A stretch of DNA of 62,200 bases from Tabrizicola thermarum (GCF_003574395.1 NZ_QMJY01000074.1:1-62200), one strand, 5' to 3'; positions 39,757-51,226 are shown, counted from the stretch's first letter. The notes: generated by a model from the sequence alone, not told the origin. Program-made: numbers and translations.

Positions 39757-40404
39757 ATGATCGCGTCCCTACGCTCCTTCGCGGCAAGACTGACCGGTCT
39801 GGCGATCTCGACCTTTGCCCGTTTCATGACGGCGCCCCGGGCCATCTGGCACGGGATCGAACCCGTGCCGCGCCAGCGCGTCTACTTCGCCAATCACGCG
39901 TCGAACGGCGATTTCGTCCTGCTCTGGACCGCACTTCCCAGCCCCCTTCGCCGCCAGACCCGGCCGGTCGCCGCGCTTGACTACTGGTTGACCTCGCCCC
40001 TTCGCGCCTTCATCGGGCGCGATGTCTTCAACGCGGTCCTCATCGACCGCCGACCCGAGGCCCGGACCGAGGACCCGGTCGCCCAGATGGTCGCCGCCCT
40101 CGACCAGGGCTCCTCGCTCATCATCTTTCCCGAAGGCCAGCGCAACAGTTCCGACGCGCCGCTTCTGCCCTTCAAGTCAGGCCTTTATCACCTTGCCAGG
40201 GCGCGGCCCCAGGTGGACCTTGTCCCTGTCTGGATCGCGAACCTCAACCGCGTCATGCCAAAGGGTGAAATCATTCCCGTCCCCCTGATCTGCACCCTCA
40301 CCTTCGGCGCTCCGATCCATGTCGAGCCCGAGGAGACCAGGGACGCCTTCCTCGCCCGCGCCACCCGGGCGCTTCTCGCCCTGACCCCCCCGGCGGCGGC
40401 ATGA
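39757..40404 (+). CDS. 1-acyl-glycerol-3-phosphate acyltransferase-like protein
   Basis: This 215-residue PlsC-family enzyme has NHASNGDFVLLW (block I, NHx4D) and SLIIFPEGQRNSSDAPLLPFKSGLYHLA (block III). It begins an overlapping operon: its stop overlaps the CdsA-like gene, which overlaps a CDP-alcohol phosphatidyltransferase gene. Together they would acylate, activate with CTP and transfer, suggesting a dedicated route to one phospholipid or lipid anchor. The essential plsC and cdsA are probably elsewhere. It starts 10 bp after cysE. Confidence 0.85.
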   Translation: MIASLRSFAARLTGLAISTFARFMTAPRAIWHGIEPVPRQRVYFANHASNGDFVLLWTALPSPLRRQTRPVAALDYWLTSPLRAFIGRDVFNAVLIDRRPEARTEDPVAQMVAALDQGSSLIIFPEGQRNSSDAPLLPFKSGLYHLARARPQVDLVPVWIANLNRVMPKGEIIPVPLICTLTFGAPIHVEPEETRDAFLARATRALLALTPPAAA

Positions 40405-41345
40405 CCTCCCCTCATCTCCTCTGGCTTCTGGCCGGCGTCGGCACGATCCTCGTCCTCGCCTCGGTGATCGGAGAGATCCTCCGCCTCCGTCTTTCCCCCG
40501 CCGGCGAAAACCCGGTGATCGAGAACCTGAACGCCCGCATCAATGCCTGGTGGGTGATGGTGATCTGCCTGGCACTTGCCTTCATTGCAGGCAAGCCGGG
40601 CGTCGTCCTCCTCTTCGCGCTCTGCTCCTTCGCCGCGCTGCGAGAGTTCATGACGCTGACCACCCACAACCGCGCCGACCACTGGTCGCTCGTCGCCTGC
40701 TTCTTCCTGATCCTGCCGCTGCAGTACTGGTTCATCGCCACGGACTGGTACGGGATGTATTCGATCTTCATCCCGGTCTACGCCTTCCTGCTTCTGCCGG
40801 TCGCCTCTGCCCTGCGCGGCTCCACCCGGGATTTCCTGATCCGCGTCTCGGAAACCCAGTGGGCGCTGATGATCTGCGTCTACTGCGCCAGCCACGTCCC
40901 CGCGCTCCTCTACCTGCAGATCCCGGGGTTCGAGGGCCGCAACGTCATCCTCATCGCCTACCTCATTTTCGTCGTGCAGCTTTCGGACGTGCTGCAATAT
41001 GTCTGGGGCAAGCTCCTCGGCCGCACCAGTGTCGCCCCGACCCTCTCGCCCTCCAAGACCTGGGAGGGCCTGATCGGCGGCACCCTCTCGGCCACCGCCA
41101 TCGGCACCGCGCTCTACTGGATGACCCCGTTCTCGCCCCTTGAAGCCGCAGGCATGTGCCTCCTCATCACGCTCATGGGCTTCTTCGGCGGCCTCGTCAT
41201 GTCGGCGATCAAGCGCGACCGGGGGATCAAGGACTGGGGCCACCTCATCGCAGGCCACGGCGGCTTCCTTGACCGGCTCGACTCTGTGATCTTCGCCGCC
41301 CCCATCTTCTTCCACGTCACCCGCTGGGTCTGGTCCACGACATGA
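40401..41345 (+). CDS. Phosphatidate cytidylyltransferase paralogue (CdsA/YnbB-like)
   Basis: This 314-residue integral membrane protein has about eight helices. The CdsA signature appears as TLSPSKTWEGLIGGTLSATA and later SAIKRDRGIKDWGHLIAGHGGFLDRLDSVIF, which bind metal and CTP. It would form a CDP-activated lipid. The long cytoplasmic loop after helix 1 (RLSPAGENPVIENLNARINAWW) is characteristic of the YnbB-type subgroup rather than housekeeping CdsA. Coupled by 4-bp overlaps to both neighbours. Confidence 0.88.
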   Translation: MTSPHLLWLLAGVGTILVLASVIGEILRLRLSPAGENPVIENLNARINAWWVMVICLALAFIAGKPGVVLLFALCSFAALREFMTLTTHNRADHWSLVACFFLILPLQYWFIATDWYGMYSIFIPVYAFLLLPVASALRGSTRDFLIRVSETQWALMICVYCASHVPALLYLQIPGFEGRNVILIAYLIFVVQLSDVLQYVWGKLLGRTSVAPTLSPSKTWEGLIGGTLSATAIGTALYWMTPFSPLEAAGMCLLITLMGFFGGLVMSAIKRDRGIKDWGHLIAGHGGFLDRLDSVIFAAPIFFHVTRWVWSTT

Positions 41346-41968
41346 GCGACCAGAACCGCCGCCCGCTCACCTCGCGCAACTCCGCCTGGGCCGCCCGCCT
41401 CGCCTCCCGGGCCGTGGCAAGGGGGATCGCGCCGAACCGGATCTCCCAGGCCTCGATGGGCTTCGCCGCTGCGGGTTTCTTCCTTTATGCACTGTCCACG
41501 CAGGTCGCCGGGCTGACACAGTCCGTCTTCCTGATCGTCGCCGCCGCCACGATCCAGGCCCGCCTCGTCTGCAACCTGATCGACGGCATGGTCGCCATCG
41601 AGGGCGGCCGCGGCGCCAGGGACGGCCCCTTCTGGAACGAGGCCCCGGACCGCGTCTCCGATTTCCTCTTCTTCGCCGGCGCGGGCCTCGCCGCCGGGCA
41701 CCCCTCCCTCGGCCTCCTTGTCGCCAGCCTCGCCATCGCCACCGCCTACATCCGCGAGCTTGGCCGCGCCGAGGGCTTCCCGCCCGACTTCTCCGGCCCC
41801 CTCGCCAAGCCGCAGCGCATGGCCATCCTCACCGCAGGCACTGTCCTCGCAGCACTTTTCGCCAGCGAGCGGATCCTGACCGTCACGCTCTGGATCGTCG
41901 CCCTTGGCACCGCAGCAACGATCCTCCGCAGGTCCTCGACCCTCATCGAAAAGCTGAAGTCGCGGTAA
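41342..41968 (+). CDS. CDP-alcohol phosphatidyltransferase-family protein (YnbA-like, variant motif)
   Basis: This 208-residue membrane protein should transfer a phosphatidyl group from the CDP-lipid made by the preceding gene to an alcohol. The usual motif DxxDGxxAR(x8)GxxxDxxxD appears as N-x2-DG-x2-AI(x8)G-x3-N-x3-D-x3-D (LIDGMVAIEGG...GPFWNEAPDRVSD). Two of the four metal-binding Asp are Asn, and a further Asp follows four residues on. From memory this NE-x-PDR pattern recurs in a distinct subgroup with E. coli YnbA, so it is probably functional rather than decayed. The acceptor alcohol is unknown. Confidence 0.82.
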   Translation: MSDQNRRPLTSRNSAWAARLASRAVARGIAPNRISQASMGFAAAGFFLYALSTQVAGLTQSVFLIVAAATIQARLVCNLIDGMVAIEGGRGARDGPFWNEAPDRVSDFLFFAGAGLAAGHPSLGLLVASLAIATAYIRELGRAEGFPPDFSGPLAKPQRMAILTAGTVLAALFASERILTVTLWIVALGTAATILRRSSTLIEKLKSR

Positions 41969-41994
41969 GAAAAAGGGGACCTTCCGGCCCCCAT

Positions 41995-42046
41995 TTGCTC
42001 TTTTCGGAAATACTCCACGGGGGTGCGGGGGTGTGAAACCCCCGCT
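41995..42046 (-). repeat. G-rich hairpin / AGTATTT intergenic repeat, copy c
   Basis: On the minus strand GCGGGGG-TTTCACA-CCCCCGC forms a hairpin followed by ACCCCCGTGGAGTATTTCC and GAAAAGAGCAA. The core is identical to copy b. It lies between the convergent ends of the lipid operon and pdhC, where a terminator is expected for both. Confidence 0.65.
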
Positions 42047-42054
42047 CCGCCGGT

Positions 42055-43392
42055 TCAGGCCAGCATCACCATCGGGTTTTCCAGCGCCTCGATCACGGCC
42101 TTCAGGAACTCGGCCCCCAAGGCCCCGTCGATCACCCGGTGATCCACCGACAGCGTCATCGACATGACCGTCGCCACCCCGATGGTCCCGTCCGCCATGA
42201 CGACTGGCTTCTTCACGCCCGCGCCCACGGCGAGAATCGAGCCATGCGGCGGGTTGATGACCGCGTCGAAATTCTCGATCCCCATCATGCCAAGGTTCGA
42301 AATCGCAAAGGACCCGCCCTGATACTCGTGCGGCGCCAGCTTCTTCGACTTCGCGCGGGCGGCCAGGTCCTTCATCTCTGCCGACAGAGCACTCAGTGAC
42401 TTCTTCTCCGCATCGCGCAGGACGGGGGTGAACAGGCCCCCGTCCACCGCGACCGCCACCGCCACATCCGAGGGCTTCAGCCGCAGGATCCGGTCGCCCG
42501 CCCAGACGGCATTGGCATTCGGCACCGCCTGCAAGGCCATCGCGCAGGCCTTGATGATGAAGTCGTTGACCGACAGCTTCACCCCGCGCCCTTCCAGCTG
42601 CCTGTTCAGCTGCTCGCGGAACGCCATCAGCGCATCCAGCCGCACCTCGCGGCGCAGGTAGAAATGCGGGATGGTCTGCTTGGCCTCGGTCAGCCGCGCC
42701 GCGATGGTCCGGCGCATCCCGTCCAGCGGCACTTCCTCGAAAGGACGATCCGCATACATCTTCAGCACGGTCTCCGCCGCCATGCCCGCAGGCATCGCCG
42801 TCGCCGCCGCTGCCGGAGCCGCCGCCGGGGCAGGGGCCGCCTTCGGAGCCTCGGCAACCGCCGCCGCCGCCGCAGGCTGCACCGCCGCCGGGACCGCGCC
42901 CTCGACGTCCGCCCGCACGATCCGCCCATGCGGGCCCGAGCCTTTCACCGTCGTCAGGTCCAGCCCCTTCTCCCGGGCAATCCGCCGCGCCAGGGGCGAG
43001 GCGAAGACGCGCGCAGCACCCGCAACCGGGGCAGGGGCCGCGACCGGCGCAGCCACCGGGGCCGGTGCCGACGCGCCGCCCGACGAGGCCCCGGCCGAAA
43101 CGGCGGACGAGGGGGCTTTGGGCGCCGCGACCGCAGCCGAAGCATCCTCTCCCTCATCCAGCAGCACAGCGATGGGCGTGTTCACCTTCACCCCCGCAGT
43201 CCCCTCGGCCACCAGGATCTTGCCGACGACCCCCTCGTCGACCGCCTCGAACTCCATCGTCGCCTTGTCGGTCTCGATCTCGGCCAGGATCTGGCCCGAC
43301 TTGACCACATCCCCCTCCTTGACCAGCCACTTGGCCAGCGTCCCCTCTTCCATCGTCGGGGACAGCGCAGGCATCAGAATTTCGGTCGCCAT
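42055..43392 (-). CDS. pdhC: PdhC, dihydrolipoamide acetyltransferase (E2) of pyruvate dehydrogenase
   Basis: This 445-residue E2 core subunit transfers acetyl from lipoamide to CoA. One lipoyl domain occupies residues ~1-78, with the lipoylated Lys in [11 protein letters not shown]. An Ala/Pro-rich linker follows, then the E1/E3-binding domain ([29 protein letters not shown]) and the catalytic acyltransferase domain ending [15 protein letters not shown], with the active-site His in DHR. It is the last gene of leftward pdhA-pdhB-pdhC, 9 bp after pdhB. Confidence 0.96.
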   Translation of the reverse strand: MATEILMPALSPTMEEGTLAKWLVKEGDVVKSGQILAEIETDKATMEFEAVDEGVVGKILVAEGTAGVKVNTPIAVLLDEGEDASAAVAAPKAPSSAVSAGASSGGASAPAPVAAPVAAPAPVAGAARVFASPLARRIAREKGLDLTTVKGSGPHGRIVRADVEGAVPAAVQPAAAAAVAEAPKAAPAPAAAPAAAATAMPAGMAAETVLKMYADRPFEEVPLDGMRRTIAARLTEAKQTIPHFYLRREVRLDALMAFREQLNRQLEGRGVKLSVNDFIIKACAMALQAVPNANAVWAGDRILRLKPSDVAVAVAVDGGLFTPVLRDAEKKSLSALSAEMKDLAARAKSKKLAPHEYQGGSFAISNLGMMGIENFDAVINPPHGSILAVGAGVKKPVVMADGTIGVATVMSMTLSVDHRVIDGALGAEFLKAVIEALENPMVMLA

Positions 43393-43401
43393 GGCTTCAC
43401 C

Positions 43402-44778
<1,377 letters not shown>

Positions 44779-44792
44779 GTCTCTCTCCCCCC

Positions 44793-45779
44793 TTACACCG
44801 TGATATCCGTCCAAAGCTCGGACAGGTCCGGCTCCGGGCTTTCCTTGGCGAATTCCGCACTTTCGTTCACGATCGCCTTGATCTCCTTGTCGATGGCCTT
44901 CAGCTCCTCATCCGAGGCGAGGCCCCCCTGCGTCAGCAGGTCCCGGACATGCTCGATGCAGTCCTTCTCGGTCTTGATCTTCTCGACCTCCTCGCGCGTG
45001 CGGTATTTCGCCGGGTCCGACATCGAGTGTCCACGATAGCGATAGGTCATCATTTCCAGGATATAGGGGCCCTTGCCGGCCCGGCAGTGCGCCACGGCCT
45101 TCTCGCCCGCCGCCTTCACCGCCAGCACGTCCATCCCGTCCACCTGCTCGCCCGGGATGCCATAGGCAAGGCCCCGGCCATACAGCGTCGTCGATTTCGT
45201 GGACCGCTTCACGCTGGTCCCCATCGCATACTGGTTGTTCTCGATGACGAAGATCACCGGCAGGTCCCACAGCTCCGCCATGTTGTAGGTCTCGTAGACC
45301 TGGCCCTGGTTGGCCGCGCCGTCGCCGAAATAGGTGAAGGTCACGTTGTCGTTGCCCAGATACTTGTCCGCAAAGGCGAGCCCGGCCCCCAGCGGCACCT
45401 GAGCGCCAACAATCCCGTGCCCGCCGTAGAAATGTTTCTCTTTCGAGAACATGTGCATCGAACCGCCCTTGCCCTTGGAATAGCCCCCGATGCGGCCGGT
45501 CAGTTCTGCCATCACCCCCTTCGGGTCCATGCCGCAGGCCAGCATATGTCCGTGGTCGCGGTAGCTCGTGATGCGCTTGTCGCCCGCTTTCGCGGCGGCC
45601 TCCAGGCCGACGACCACCGCTTCCTGCCCGATATAAAGGTGGCAGAATCCGCCGATCAGGCCCATGCCGTAAAGCTGCCCCGCCTTCTCCTCGAACCGCC
45701 GGATGAGAAGCATCTCGCGGTAATATTTCAGCAGGTCGTCCTTCGAGACATTCGGTCTCGCGTCGGGCTTCTTGGCCAT
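44793..45779 (-). CDS. pdhA: PdhA, pyruvate dehydrogenase E1 alpha subunit
   Basis: This 328-residue ThDP enzyme subunit carries the thiamine-binding motif [31 protein letters not shown] and the loop [15 protein letters not shown]. It is the first gene of pdhABC, read leftward. A start-proximal promoter region with a CG-centred palindrome lies ~38-51 bp upstream, consistent with control by a LacI-family carbon regulator. The 14-bp gap to pdhB points to one transcript. Confidence 0.96.
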   Translation of the reverse strand: MAKKPDARPNVSKDDLLKYYREMLLIRRFEEKAGQLYGMGLIGGFCHLYIGQEAVVVGLEAAAKAGDKRITSYRDHGHMLACGMDPKGVMAELTGRIGGYSKGKGGSMHMFSKEKHFYGGHGIVGAQVPLGAGLAFADKYLGNDNVTFTYFGDGAANQGQVYETYNMAELWDLPVIFVIENNQYAMGTSVKRSTKSTTLYGRGLAYGIPGEQVDGMDVLAVKAAGEKAVAHCRAGKGPYILEMMTYRYRGHSMSDPAKYRTREEVEKIKTEKDCIEHVRDLLTQGGLASDEELKAIDKEIKAIVNESAEFAKESPEPDLSELWTDITV

Positions 45780-45816
45780 CGGGCTCCTCCCTGGGGCTTT
45801 GCAGGTGCAGAAAATA

Positions 45817-45830
45817 GTTTAGCGTTAAAC
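45817..45830. promoter_or_regulatory. CG-centred palindrome upstream of pdhA (LacI-type operator candidate)
   Basis: GTTTAGCGTTAAAC has six of seven base pairs symmetric around a central CG, the shape of LacI-family operators. Its position 38-51 bp before the pdhA ATG fits repression or activation at the pdh promoter. In alphaproteobacteria LacI-type regulators such as CceR/PckR control central carbon genes; whether this site belongs to one of them is not known. No matching site precedes pgk, fbaB or eno here. Confidence 0.4.
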
Positions 45831-46063
45831 CATCCATACAGCATCGGTGTTTATTGGGTCAAAAGAAATCTCGCGGCCAGGTTGGCAGCGCGCGACATGG
45901 CACCCATGCACGGCGGGCAGGGCTTGGGGATGCGATCCGCCTCACAAAGTCAACACCGGATCGCGCCTGCGCGCGCATGAATGGACCTCATGGGCCTTGC
46001 AGACGCCGGAAATTCGCCGAAGTCCGCGCCGGTTCCGATGATTATGGCAGCGTTCGCAGGGGC

Positions 46064-46366
46064 TTAGCGGATGGCGATCTCATCCGCTCGCATGTAGCCC
46101 AGCACGTCGCGGGCCTGCTGGTCCAGCAGATCGAGGTCCAGATAGGTGTCCGACAGCCGGTGCGTCAGGTTCTGCATCTCGGCCAGTTCCGCCGTCAGCC
46201 GGTCCCGCTCCGCTTCCAGAGAAGCCGCCTCGGCCTTGATCGCGACGCGGGCGAACATGCCGTAATCGCCCTGCACTGCGGCAAAGGTGAAATAGACCCC
46301 AAGAACCATGGCGAAGGCCAGATAGACCAGCCCGCCATAACCGCGTTGCGTGTGTGCTGCCGACAT
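46064..46366 (-). CDS. ftsB: FtsB/DivIC-family septum formation protein
   Basis: This 100-residue bitopic protein has a short cytoplasmic start, one membrane helix (GGLVYLAFAMVLGVYFTFAAV, residues ~11-31) and a periplasmic coiled coil (AEAASLEAERDRLTAELAEMQNLTHRL) ending DLDLLDQQARDVLGYMRADEIAIR. This matches FtsB, a partner of FtsL and FtsQ in the divisome. It lies downstream of pgk-fbaB and upstream of pdhA on the same strand, a frequent neighbourhood in alphaproteobacteria. Confidence 0.9.
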   Translation of the reverse strand: MSAAHTQRGYGGLVYLAFAMVLGVYFTFAAVQGDYGMFARVAIKAEAASLEAERDRLTAELAEMQNLTHRLSDTYLDLDLLDQQARDVLGYMRADEIAIR

Positions 46367-46510
46367 GCGCCCTACTCCGGCCCCTCTGCCGGGGACCTGC
46401 GTCGAATCATGGCACAGACCGAATCGCTTGTGAATCCCGAAAATGCACAGCCTTCAAAGGCTTGATCGAACAGGGGGCCTAGGGCCCCCGATGCCGTCCG
46501 CCCGAAGCCG

Positions 46511-47395
46511 TCAGGTAATCGAGGCCGCGTAGATCCCGTCCACCGCGCCTTGCAGCACGCGGTCGAACTCGGCATCCGACTGCCGGGCCGACAGCCCCTC
46601 GGTCAAGGCCCGGCTGAAGCTGGCGATGATCCCGTGGTTCTGCGCCAGGATCTCGTTCGCCTTGTCGCGGGAATAGCCGCCCGACAGCGCCACGACCTTC
46701 AGCACCTTCGGATGCCTTACCAGCGGCTGGTAGAAATCCGGCACCGTGGGCAGCGACAGCTTCAGCATCACCTGGCCGTCAAGCCCTTCCAGATGCTTCA
46801 GGATTTCCTCCTGCAACATCGCCTCGGCCTCGGCCTTGTCGGGAATCGAGATCGTGACCTCCGGCTCGAGGATCGGCATCAGCCCATGCGCCGCCACCTG
46901 CCGGCCGATCTCGAACTGCTGCGCCACGATGGCGGCGATCCCCTTGCGGTTCGCCGCATTGATGACCGACCGTTCCTTGGTGCCGAAAATCCCCGCCTTC
47001 ACCGCGCGGTCCAAAAGCGCGTCGAGCCCCGGGATCGGCTTCATCAGCTGAACCCCGTCCGCTTCCGGCTCCAGCCCCTTGTCGATCTTCAGGAACGGCA
47101 CCACGCCGCGCTTTTCCCACAGGTAGGTCGCCGTGGGGATGCCGTCGATGGTGCGGTCCATCGTCTGCTCGAACAGGATCGCCCCCACCACCTTGTCGCC
47201 GGTGAAGGCGGGGGACTTGATGATCCGCGCCCGCATCGCATGGATCAGGTCGAACATCTCGTTTTCGCCGGAATATTCGCTTTCCGAAATCCCATAAAGT
47301 TTCAAGGCCTTGGGGGTCGATCCGCCCGACTGGTCCAGCGCGGCGATGAAGCCCCGCCCGTTGCGCACCTGTTCGGTCATCTTCGCGTTGGTCAT
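46511..47395 (-). CDS. fbaB: Class I fructose-bisphosphate aldolase
   Basis: This 294-residue Schiff-base aldolase interconverts fructose 1,6-bisphosphate and triose phosphates. GFIAALDQSGGSTPKAL near the N-terminus and the catalytic Lys region QVMLKLSLPTVPDFYQ identify the class I family. The start at 47395 (MTNAKMTEQVRNGRGF) fits the family; the upstream extension overlaps the pgk end and is not needed. It lies 41 bp after pgk on the same strand, so the two glycolytic/Calvin enzymes are co-expressed. Confidence 0.94.
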   Translation of the reverse strand: MTNAKMTEQVRNGRGFIAALDQSGGSTPKALKLYGISESEYSGENEMFDLIHAMRARIIKSPAFTGDKVVGAILFEQTMDRTIDGIPTATYLWEKRGVVPFLKIDKGLEPEADGVQLMKPIPGLDALLDRAVKAGIFGTKERSVINAANRKGIAAIVAQQFEIGRQVAAHGLMPILEPEVTISIPDKAEAEAMLQEEILKHLEGLDGQVMLKLSLPTVPDFYQPLVRHPKVLKVVALSGGYSRDKANEILAQNHGIIASFSRALTEGLSARQSDAEFDRVLQGAVDGIYAASIT

Positions 47396-47436
47396 GTCCG
47401 TCTCCCGACTGTCCGTGCTGGCATAGACCCTGCGGC

Positions 47437-48627
47437 CTAGCCCATCAAGGCCTTCACGCCCGGCAATTCCTTGCCTTCCATCCATTCCAGGAAGGCCCCG
47501 CCAGCCGTCGAGATGAAGGTGAAATCTTCAGCCACCCCCGCCGCGTTCAGCGCGGCTACCGTATCGCCCCCGCCCGCCACCGAGATCAGCTTGCCCTCGC
47601 GCGTCAACCGCGCCGCAGCCTGCGCCGCCGCATTGGTCGCGGCATCGAACGGCTTGATCTCGAAGGCGCCGAGGGGCCCGTTCCAGATCAGCGTCCGCGC
47701 CTCGGCAAAGACTGCCTCCAGCCGCGCCACCGTCTCGGGCCCGGCATCCAGGATCATCGCATCCGGCGGGCATTTGTGCACGCTGACGGTCTGGCTTTCG
47801 GCCCCCGCCTTGAACTCGCGCGCGACGACCACATCCACCGGCAGGTGGATCTGGCAGCCCGCCTTCTGCGCCCGGTGCCGGATCTCGCGCGCGGTTTCCG
47901 CCATCTCGCGTTCCGCCAGGGACCGGCCCACCTCGATCCCCTCGGCCACAAGGAAGGTGTTCGCCATCCCCCCGCCGATCACAAGATGATCGACTTTGGT
48001 CACGAGGTTCGCCAGAAGCTCGATCTTGGTCGAAACCTTCGCGCCGCCCACCACCGCCACCACCGGCCGCTGCGGATTGCCCAAAGCCGCCTCCAGCGCG
48101 CGCAGCTCGGCCTCCATCAACCGGCCCGCCGCCGCAGGCAGCAACCGAGCCAGCCCCTCCGTCGAGGCATGCGCCCGGTGCGCCGCCGAAAACGCGTCGT
48201 TCACATAGACATCGCCCAGCTTGGCCATCTGTGCGGCCAGGTCGGGGTCGTTCTTCTCCTCGCCCGGATGAAAGCGGGTGTTTTCCAGCAGCACGACCTC
48301 GCCCGGCCCCGCCTTGGCAATGGCCGCGGCCGCCACATCCCCCACGCAATCCGCCGCAAAGACGACCTTCCGCCCCAGCGAGCCCGCCAAGGCGTCCACC
48401 ACATGCGAAAGGCTCATCTCCGGCACCACCTTGCCCTTCGGCCGGTCGAAATGCGCCAGAAGCACGACCTTTCCGCCCTTCGCCACGATGTCGTCGACCG
48501 TCGGCCTGATCTTGTCGATCCGGGTCATGTCGGTGACACGGCCCGCCTCCATCGGCACGTTGATATCCACACGCACCAGAACGGTCTTGCCGCCAAGCTC
48601 CATGTCGTCCAGCGTTTTCCAGGCCAT
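47437..48627 (-). CDS. pgk: Phosphoglycerate kinase
   Basis: This 396-residue glycolytic and gluconeogenic kinase has [18 protein letters not shown] (substrate binding), [40 protein letters not shown] and the nucleotide-binding [13 protein letters not shown], all in order. Length and ends match the family. The start at 48627 has GGAGAGAC upstream. It is divergent from the cyclophilin genes across ~140 bp and precedes fbaB on its transcript. Confidence 0.97.
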   Translation of the reverse strand: MAWKTLDDMELGGKTVLVRVDINVPMEAGRVTDMTRIDKIRPTVDDIVAKGGKVVLLAHFDRPKGKVVPEMSLSHVVDALAGSLGRKVVFAADCVGDVAAAAIAKAGPGEVVLLENTRFHPGEEKNDPDLAAQMAKLGDVYVNDAFSAAHRAHASTEGLARLLPAAAGRLMEAELRALEAALGNPQRPVVAVVGGAKVSTKIELLANLVTKVDHLVIGGGMANTFLVAEGIEVGRSLAEREMAETAREIRHRAQKAGCQIHLPVDVVVAREFKAGAESQTVSVHKCPPDAMILDAGPETVARLEAVFAEARTLIWNGPLGAFEIKPFDAATNAAAQAAARLTREGKLISVAGGGDTVAALNAAGVAEDFTFISTAGGAFLEWMEGKELPGVKALMG

Positions 48628-48767
48628 CCGCGTCTCTCCATCCTTTGGGGTGCACATCGCTTTTGGCGCGGGGATCACGCCCACGTCAACCGCTTCTCGC
48701 GCTTTGCGCTTCCCTTGGCCGGATGCCGCCGCTACGGTCGCGCCCGACGAAAACCAAGGAGACCCCG

Positions 48768-49283
48768 ATGCCCGACATCAAGGACCCGGAGAACACGATC
48801 ATCCTCACGCTGAAGGACGGCGAAGTGGTGATCGAGCTTCTCGCCGACGTGGCCCCGAAGCACACCGAACGGATGAAGCAGCTTGCCCGCGACAAGGCCT
48901 ATGACAATGTGGCCTTCCACCGGGTGATCGACGGCTTCATGGCCCAGACCGGCGATGTGGAGAACGCAAACATGGCCTCTCCCAACTACAACCCGCGCCG
49001 GGCGGGGACGGGCGGGTCGCAGTACCCGGACCTTCCGGCCGAGTTTTCCAAGCTGCCGCATGACCGGGGCACGCTGGGCGCGGCGCGGTCGCAGAACCCG
49101 AACTCGGCCAACAGCCAGTTCTTCATCAACTTCCGCGACAACCATTTCCTGAACGGCCAGTACACCGTCTACGGCCGGGTCATCAGCGGGATGGAGCACG
49201 TGGACAAGATCGCCCGGGGCGAGCCGCCGGCCAACCCCGACCGCATGATCTCTGTCAGGGTGGCCGCCGATGTCCAGGCTTGA
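48768..49283 (+). CDS. ppiB: Cytoplasmic cyclophilin-type peptidyl-prolyl isomerase
   Basis: This 171-residue cyclophilin has no signal peptide. Conserved residues are in [19 protein letters not shown], the active-site FHRV, and [32 protein letters not shown]. It catalyses cis-trans isomerisation at proline. The ATG at 48768 follows AAGGAGA. Its end overlaps the next cyclophilin gene by 14 bp, giving a tandem cytoplasmic/exported pair. Confidence 0.94.
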   Translation: MPDIKDPENTIILTLKDGEVVIELLADVAPKHTERMKQLARDKAYDNVAFHRVIDGFMAQTGDVENANMASPNYNPRRAGTGGSQYPDLPAEFSKLPHDRGTLGAARSQNPNSANSQFFINFRDNHFLNGQYTVYGRVISGMEHVDKIARGEPPANPDRMISVRVAADVQA

Positions 49284-49887
49284 TCGCATCCTTGCAGGCG
49301 GCCTCTTCGCCGCCGGTCTCGCCGTCGTCGTCGGCTACGGCATCAGCCAGACCGGCCCGGCCCAGGCCCAGGCCGCAGATGGCCCCGGCCCGAACCTCGT
49401 GATAGAGATTGCGGGACAGGCCAATGGCACCGTGGTCATCGACCTGCTGCCCGAGGTCGCGCCGAAGCACGTCGCGCAGATCGTCGCTCTGGCCAGGCAG
49501 GGCGCCTACGACAACGTGGTCTTTCACCGGGTGATCGACGGCTTCATGGCCCAGACCGGTGACGTGCAATACGGCAAGGCCGGCGGGGACCTGTCGATGG
49601 CCGGCATGGGCGGCTCGGCGATGCCCGATATTCCGGCCGAGTTCACCAACGCGCTGTCGTTCCAGCGCGGCGTCGTCGGCATGGCCCGCGCCCAGGATCC
49701 GAACAGCGCCAACAGCCAGTTCTTCATCACCTTCGGCGATGCGAGCTTCCTCGACGGTCAGTACACCATCGTCGGCAACGTCGTCTCGGGGATGGAGGTC
49801 GTCGATGCGATCAAGCGCGGCGACGGCCGGAATGGCGAAGTGTCCGGTGCCCCCGACGTGATGACCAGGGTCACCGTCCAGGAGTGA
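49270..49887 (+). CDS. Exported cyclophilin-type peptidyl-prolyl isomerase
   Basis: This 205-residue cyclophilin has an N-terminal signal/anchor (RILAGGLFAAGLAVVVGYGISQ, cleavage possible after AQA), so it acts in the periplasm. The domain is intact: [53 protein letters not shown]. It is translationally coupled to the cytoplasmic paralogue (14-bp overlap). The pair probably arose by tandem duplication followed by gain of export in this copy. Confidence 0.93.
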   Translation: MSRLDRILAGGLFAAGLAVVVGYGISQTGPAQAQAADGPGPNLVIEIAGQANGTVVIDLLPEVAPKHVAQIVALARQGAYDNVVFHRVIDGFMAQTGDVQYGKAGGDLSMAGMGGSAMPDIPAEFTNALSFQRGVVGMARAQDPNSANSQFFITFGDASFLDGQYTIVGNVVSGMEVVDAIKRGDGRNGEVSGAPDVMTRVTVQE

Positions 49888-49892
49888 CATGC

Positions 49893-49919
49893 GTAGGGTG
49901 GGCAATCTGCCCACCCTAC
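49893..49919. repeat. Perfect 12-bp-stem hairpin between convergent ppi and tyrS genes
   Basis: GTAGGGTGGGCA and TGCCCACCCTAC are perfectly complementary around ATC, 5 bp after the exported cyclophilin stop and directly next to the tyrS stop. It can serve as a bidirectional terminator though it lacks a T-run. The GTAGGGTGGGCA arm is widely dispersed in bacterial genomes as a REP-like palindrome, so it may be a mobile repeat unit. Confidence 0.7.
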
Positions 49920-51170
49920 CTACCCGATCACCACCAGCGCGTGGCGCTTCTTGCCCGCCGTCAGCTTCATCGGCTCGAGCAGATGGCTTGCCCCGAAGCG
50001 CAGGCCCGCGTCGGTGACGATCTCGTCGTTCACCTTCGCCCCGCCCTCGGCGATCAGCCGTTTCGCGTCCTTGCCGCTGGCCGCCAGCCCCGCCCGCACG
50101 AACAGCTGCACGATCCCCACCCCCTCGGCCAGTTCCGACACATCCAGCCTGACCGTAGGCAGGTCCTCGCCGATCCCGCCCTTCTCGAACACCTCCCGCG
50201 CCGTGGCTTCCGCCGCCGCCGCCGCCTCGGCCCCGTGCAGAAGCGTCGTGACCGCATTGGCCAGCACGATCTTCGCGCTGTTGATCTCCGACCCGCCAAG
50301 GCTGCCCAGCCGATCACACTCATCCACCGGCAGCTCGGTGTAGAGTTTCAGGAACCGCCCCACATCCGCATCCGTCGTGTTGCGCCAGAACTGCCAGAAT
50401 TCGTAGGGCGAATACAGGTCCCCATTCAGCCAGACCGCGCCGGACTGGCTTTTCCCCATCTTCTTCCCGTCGCTCGTGGTCAGAAGCGGAGACGTCAGCC
50501 CGTAAACCTCGCCGTCTATCACCCGCCGCGTCAGATCCACCCCGTTGACGATGTTGCCCCACTGGTCCGACCCGCCCATCTGCAACAGACAGCCATGGCG
50601 CCGGTACAGCTCCAGGAAGTCGTAGGCCTGCAGGATCATGTAGTTGAATTCCAGGAAGGACAGCGACTGTTCCCGATCCAGCCGAGACTTCACGCTCTCG
50701 AAGCTCAGCATCCGGTTCACGCTGAAATGCCGCCCGATGTCGCGCAGGAAGCCGATGTAGTTCAGCCCGTCCAGCCATTCGGCGTTGTCGACCATGATCG
50801 CGTCGGTCGCGCCCTCGCCAAACCGCACATAGGGCGAGAACGCCCGCTTGATGCCCTCGATGTTCGCCGCAATCTGCGCATCCGTCAGCAGGGGCCGCTC
50901 CTCGGCCCGGAAGGACGGATCGCCGATCTTGGTTGTGCCCCCGCCCATCAGCACGATGGGTTTTCCGCCTGACTTCTGCAGCCAGCGCAGCATCATGATC
51001 TGGATCAGGCTGCCGACATGCAAGGAGGTGGCCGTCGCGTCGAAGCCGATATAGCCCGGCACCACACCCTTCAACAATGCTTCGTCAAGCGCCTGATAAT
51101 CCGTGCAATCGGCAACAAAGCCGCGCTCGAACATCACGCGCATGAAGTCAGATTTCGGATGGTAGTGCAT
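49920..51170 (-). CDS. tyrS: Tyrosyl-tRNA synthetase
   Basis: This 416-residue class I synthetase charges tRNA-Tyr. The ATP-binding HIGH-type motif is HVGSL in [17 protein letters not shown], and the KMSKS-type loop is KKMGKS in [17 protein letters not shown]. The S4-like RNA-binding domain is C-terminal ([27 protein letters not shown]). Length and architecture are normal. It is divergent from anmK with a ~56-bp spacer. Confidence 0.96.
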   Translation of the reverse strand: MHYHPKSDFMRVMFERGFVADCTDYQALDEALLKGVVPGYIGFDATATSLHVGSLIQIMMLRWLQKSGGKPIVLMGGGTTKIGDPSFRAEERPLLTDAQIAANIEGIKRAFSPYVRFGEGATDAIMVDNAEWLDGLNYIGFLRDIGRHFSVNRMLSFESVKSRLDREQSLSFLEFNYMILQAYDFLELYRRHGCLLQMGGSDQWGNIVNGVDLTRRVIDGEVYGLTSPLLTTSDGKKMGKSQSGAVWLNGDLYSPYEFWQFWRNTTDADVGRFLKLYTELPVDECDRLGSLGGSEINSAKIVLANAVTTLLHGAEAAAAAEATAREVFEKGGIGEDLPTVRLDVSELAEGVGIVQLFVRAGLAASGKDAKRLIAEGGAKVNDEIVTDAGLRFGASHLLEPMKLTAGKKRHALVVIG

Positions 51171-51226
51171 GGCCGCCTCGGTCTAGGATGCGCGCGGGTA
51201 TAGCTTCGCTAGGGGCGCAAGGGAAG

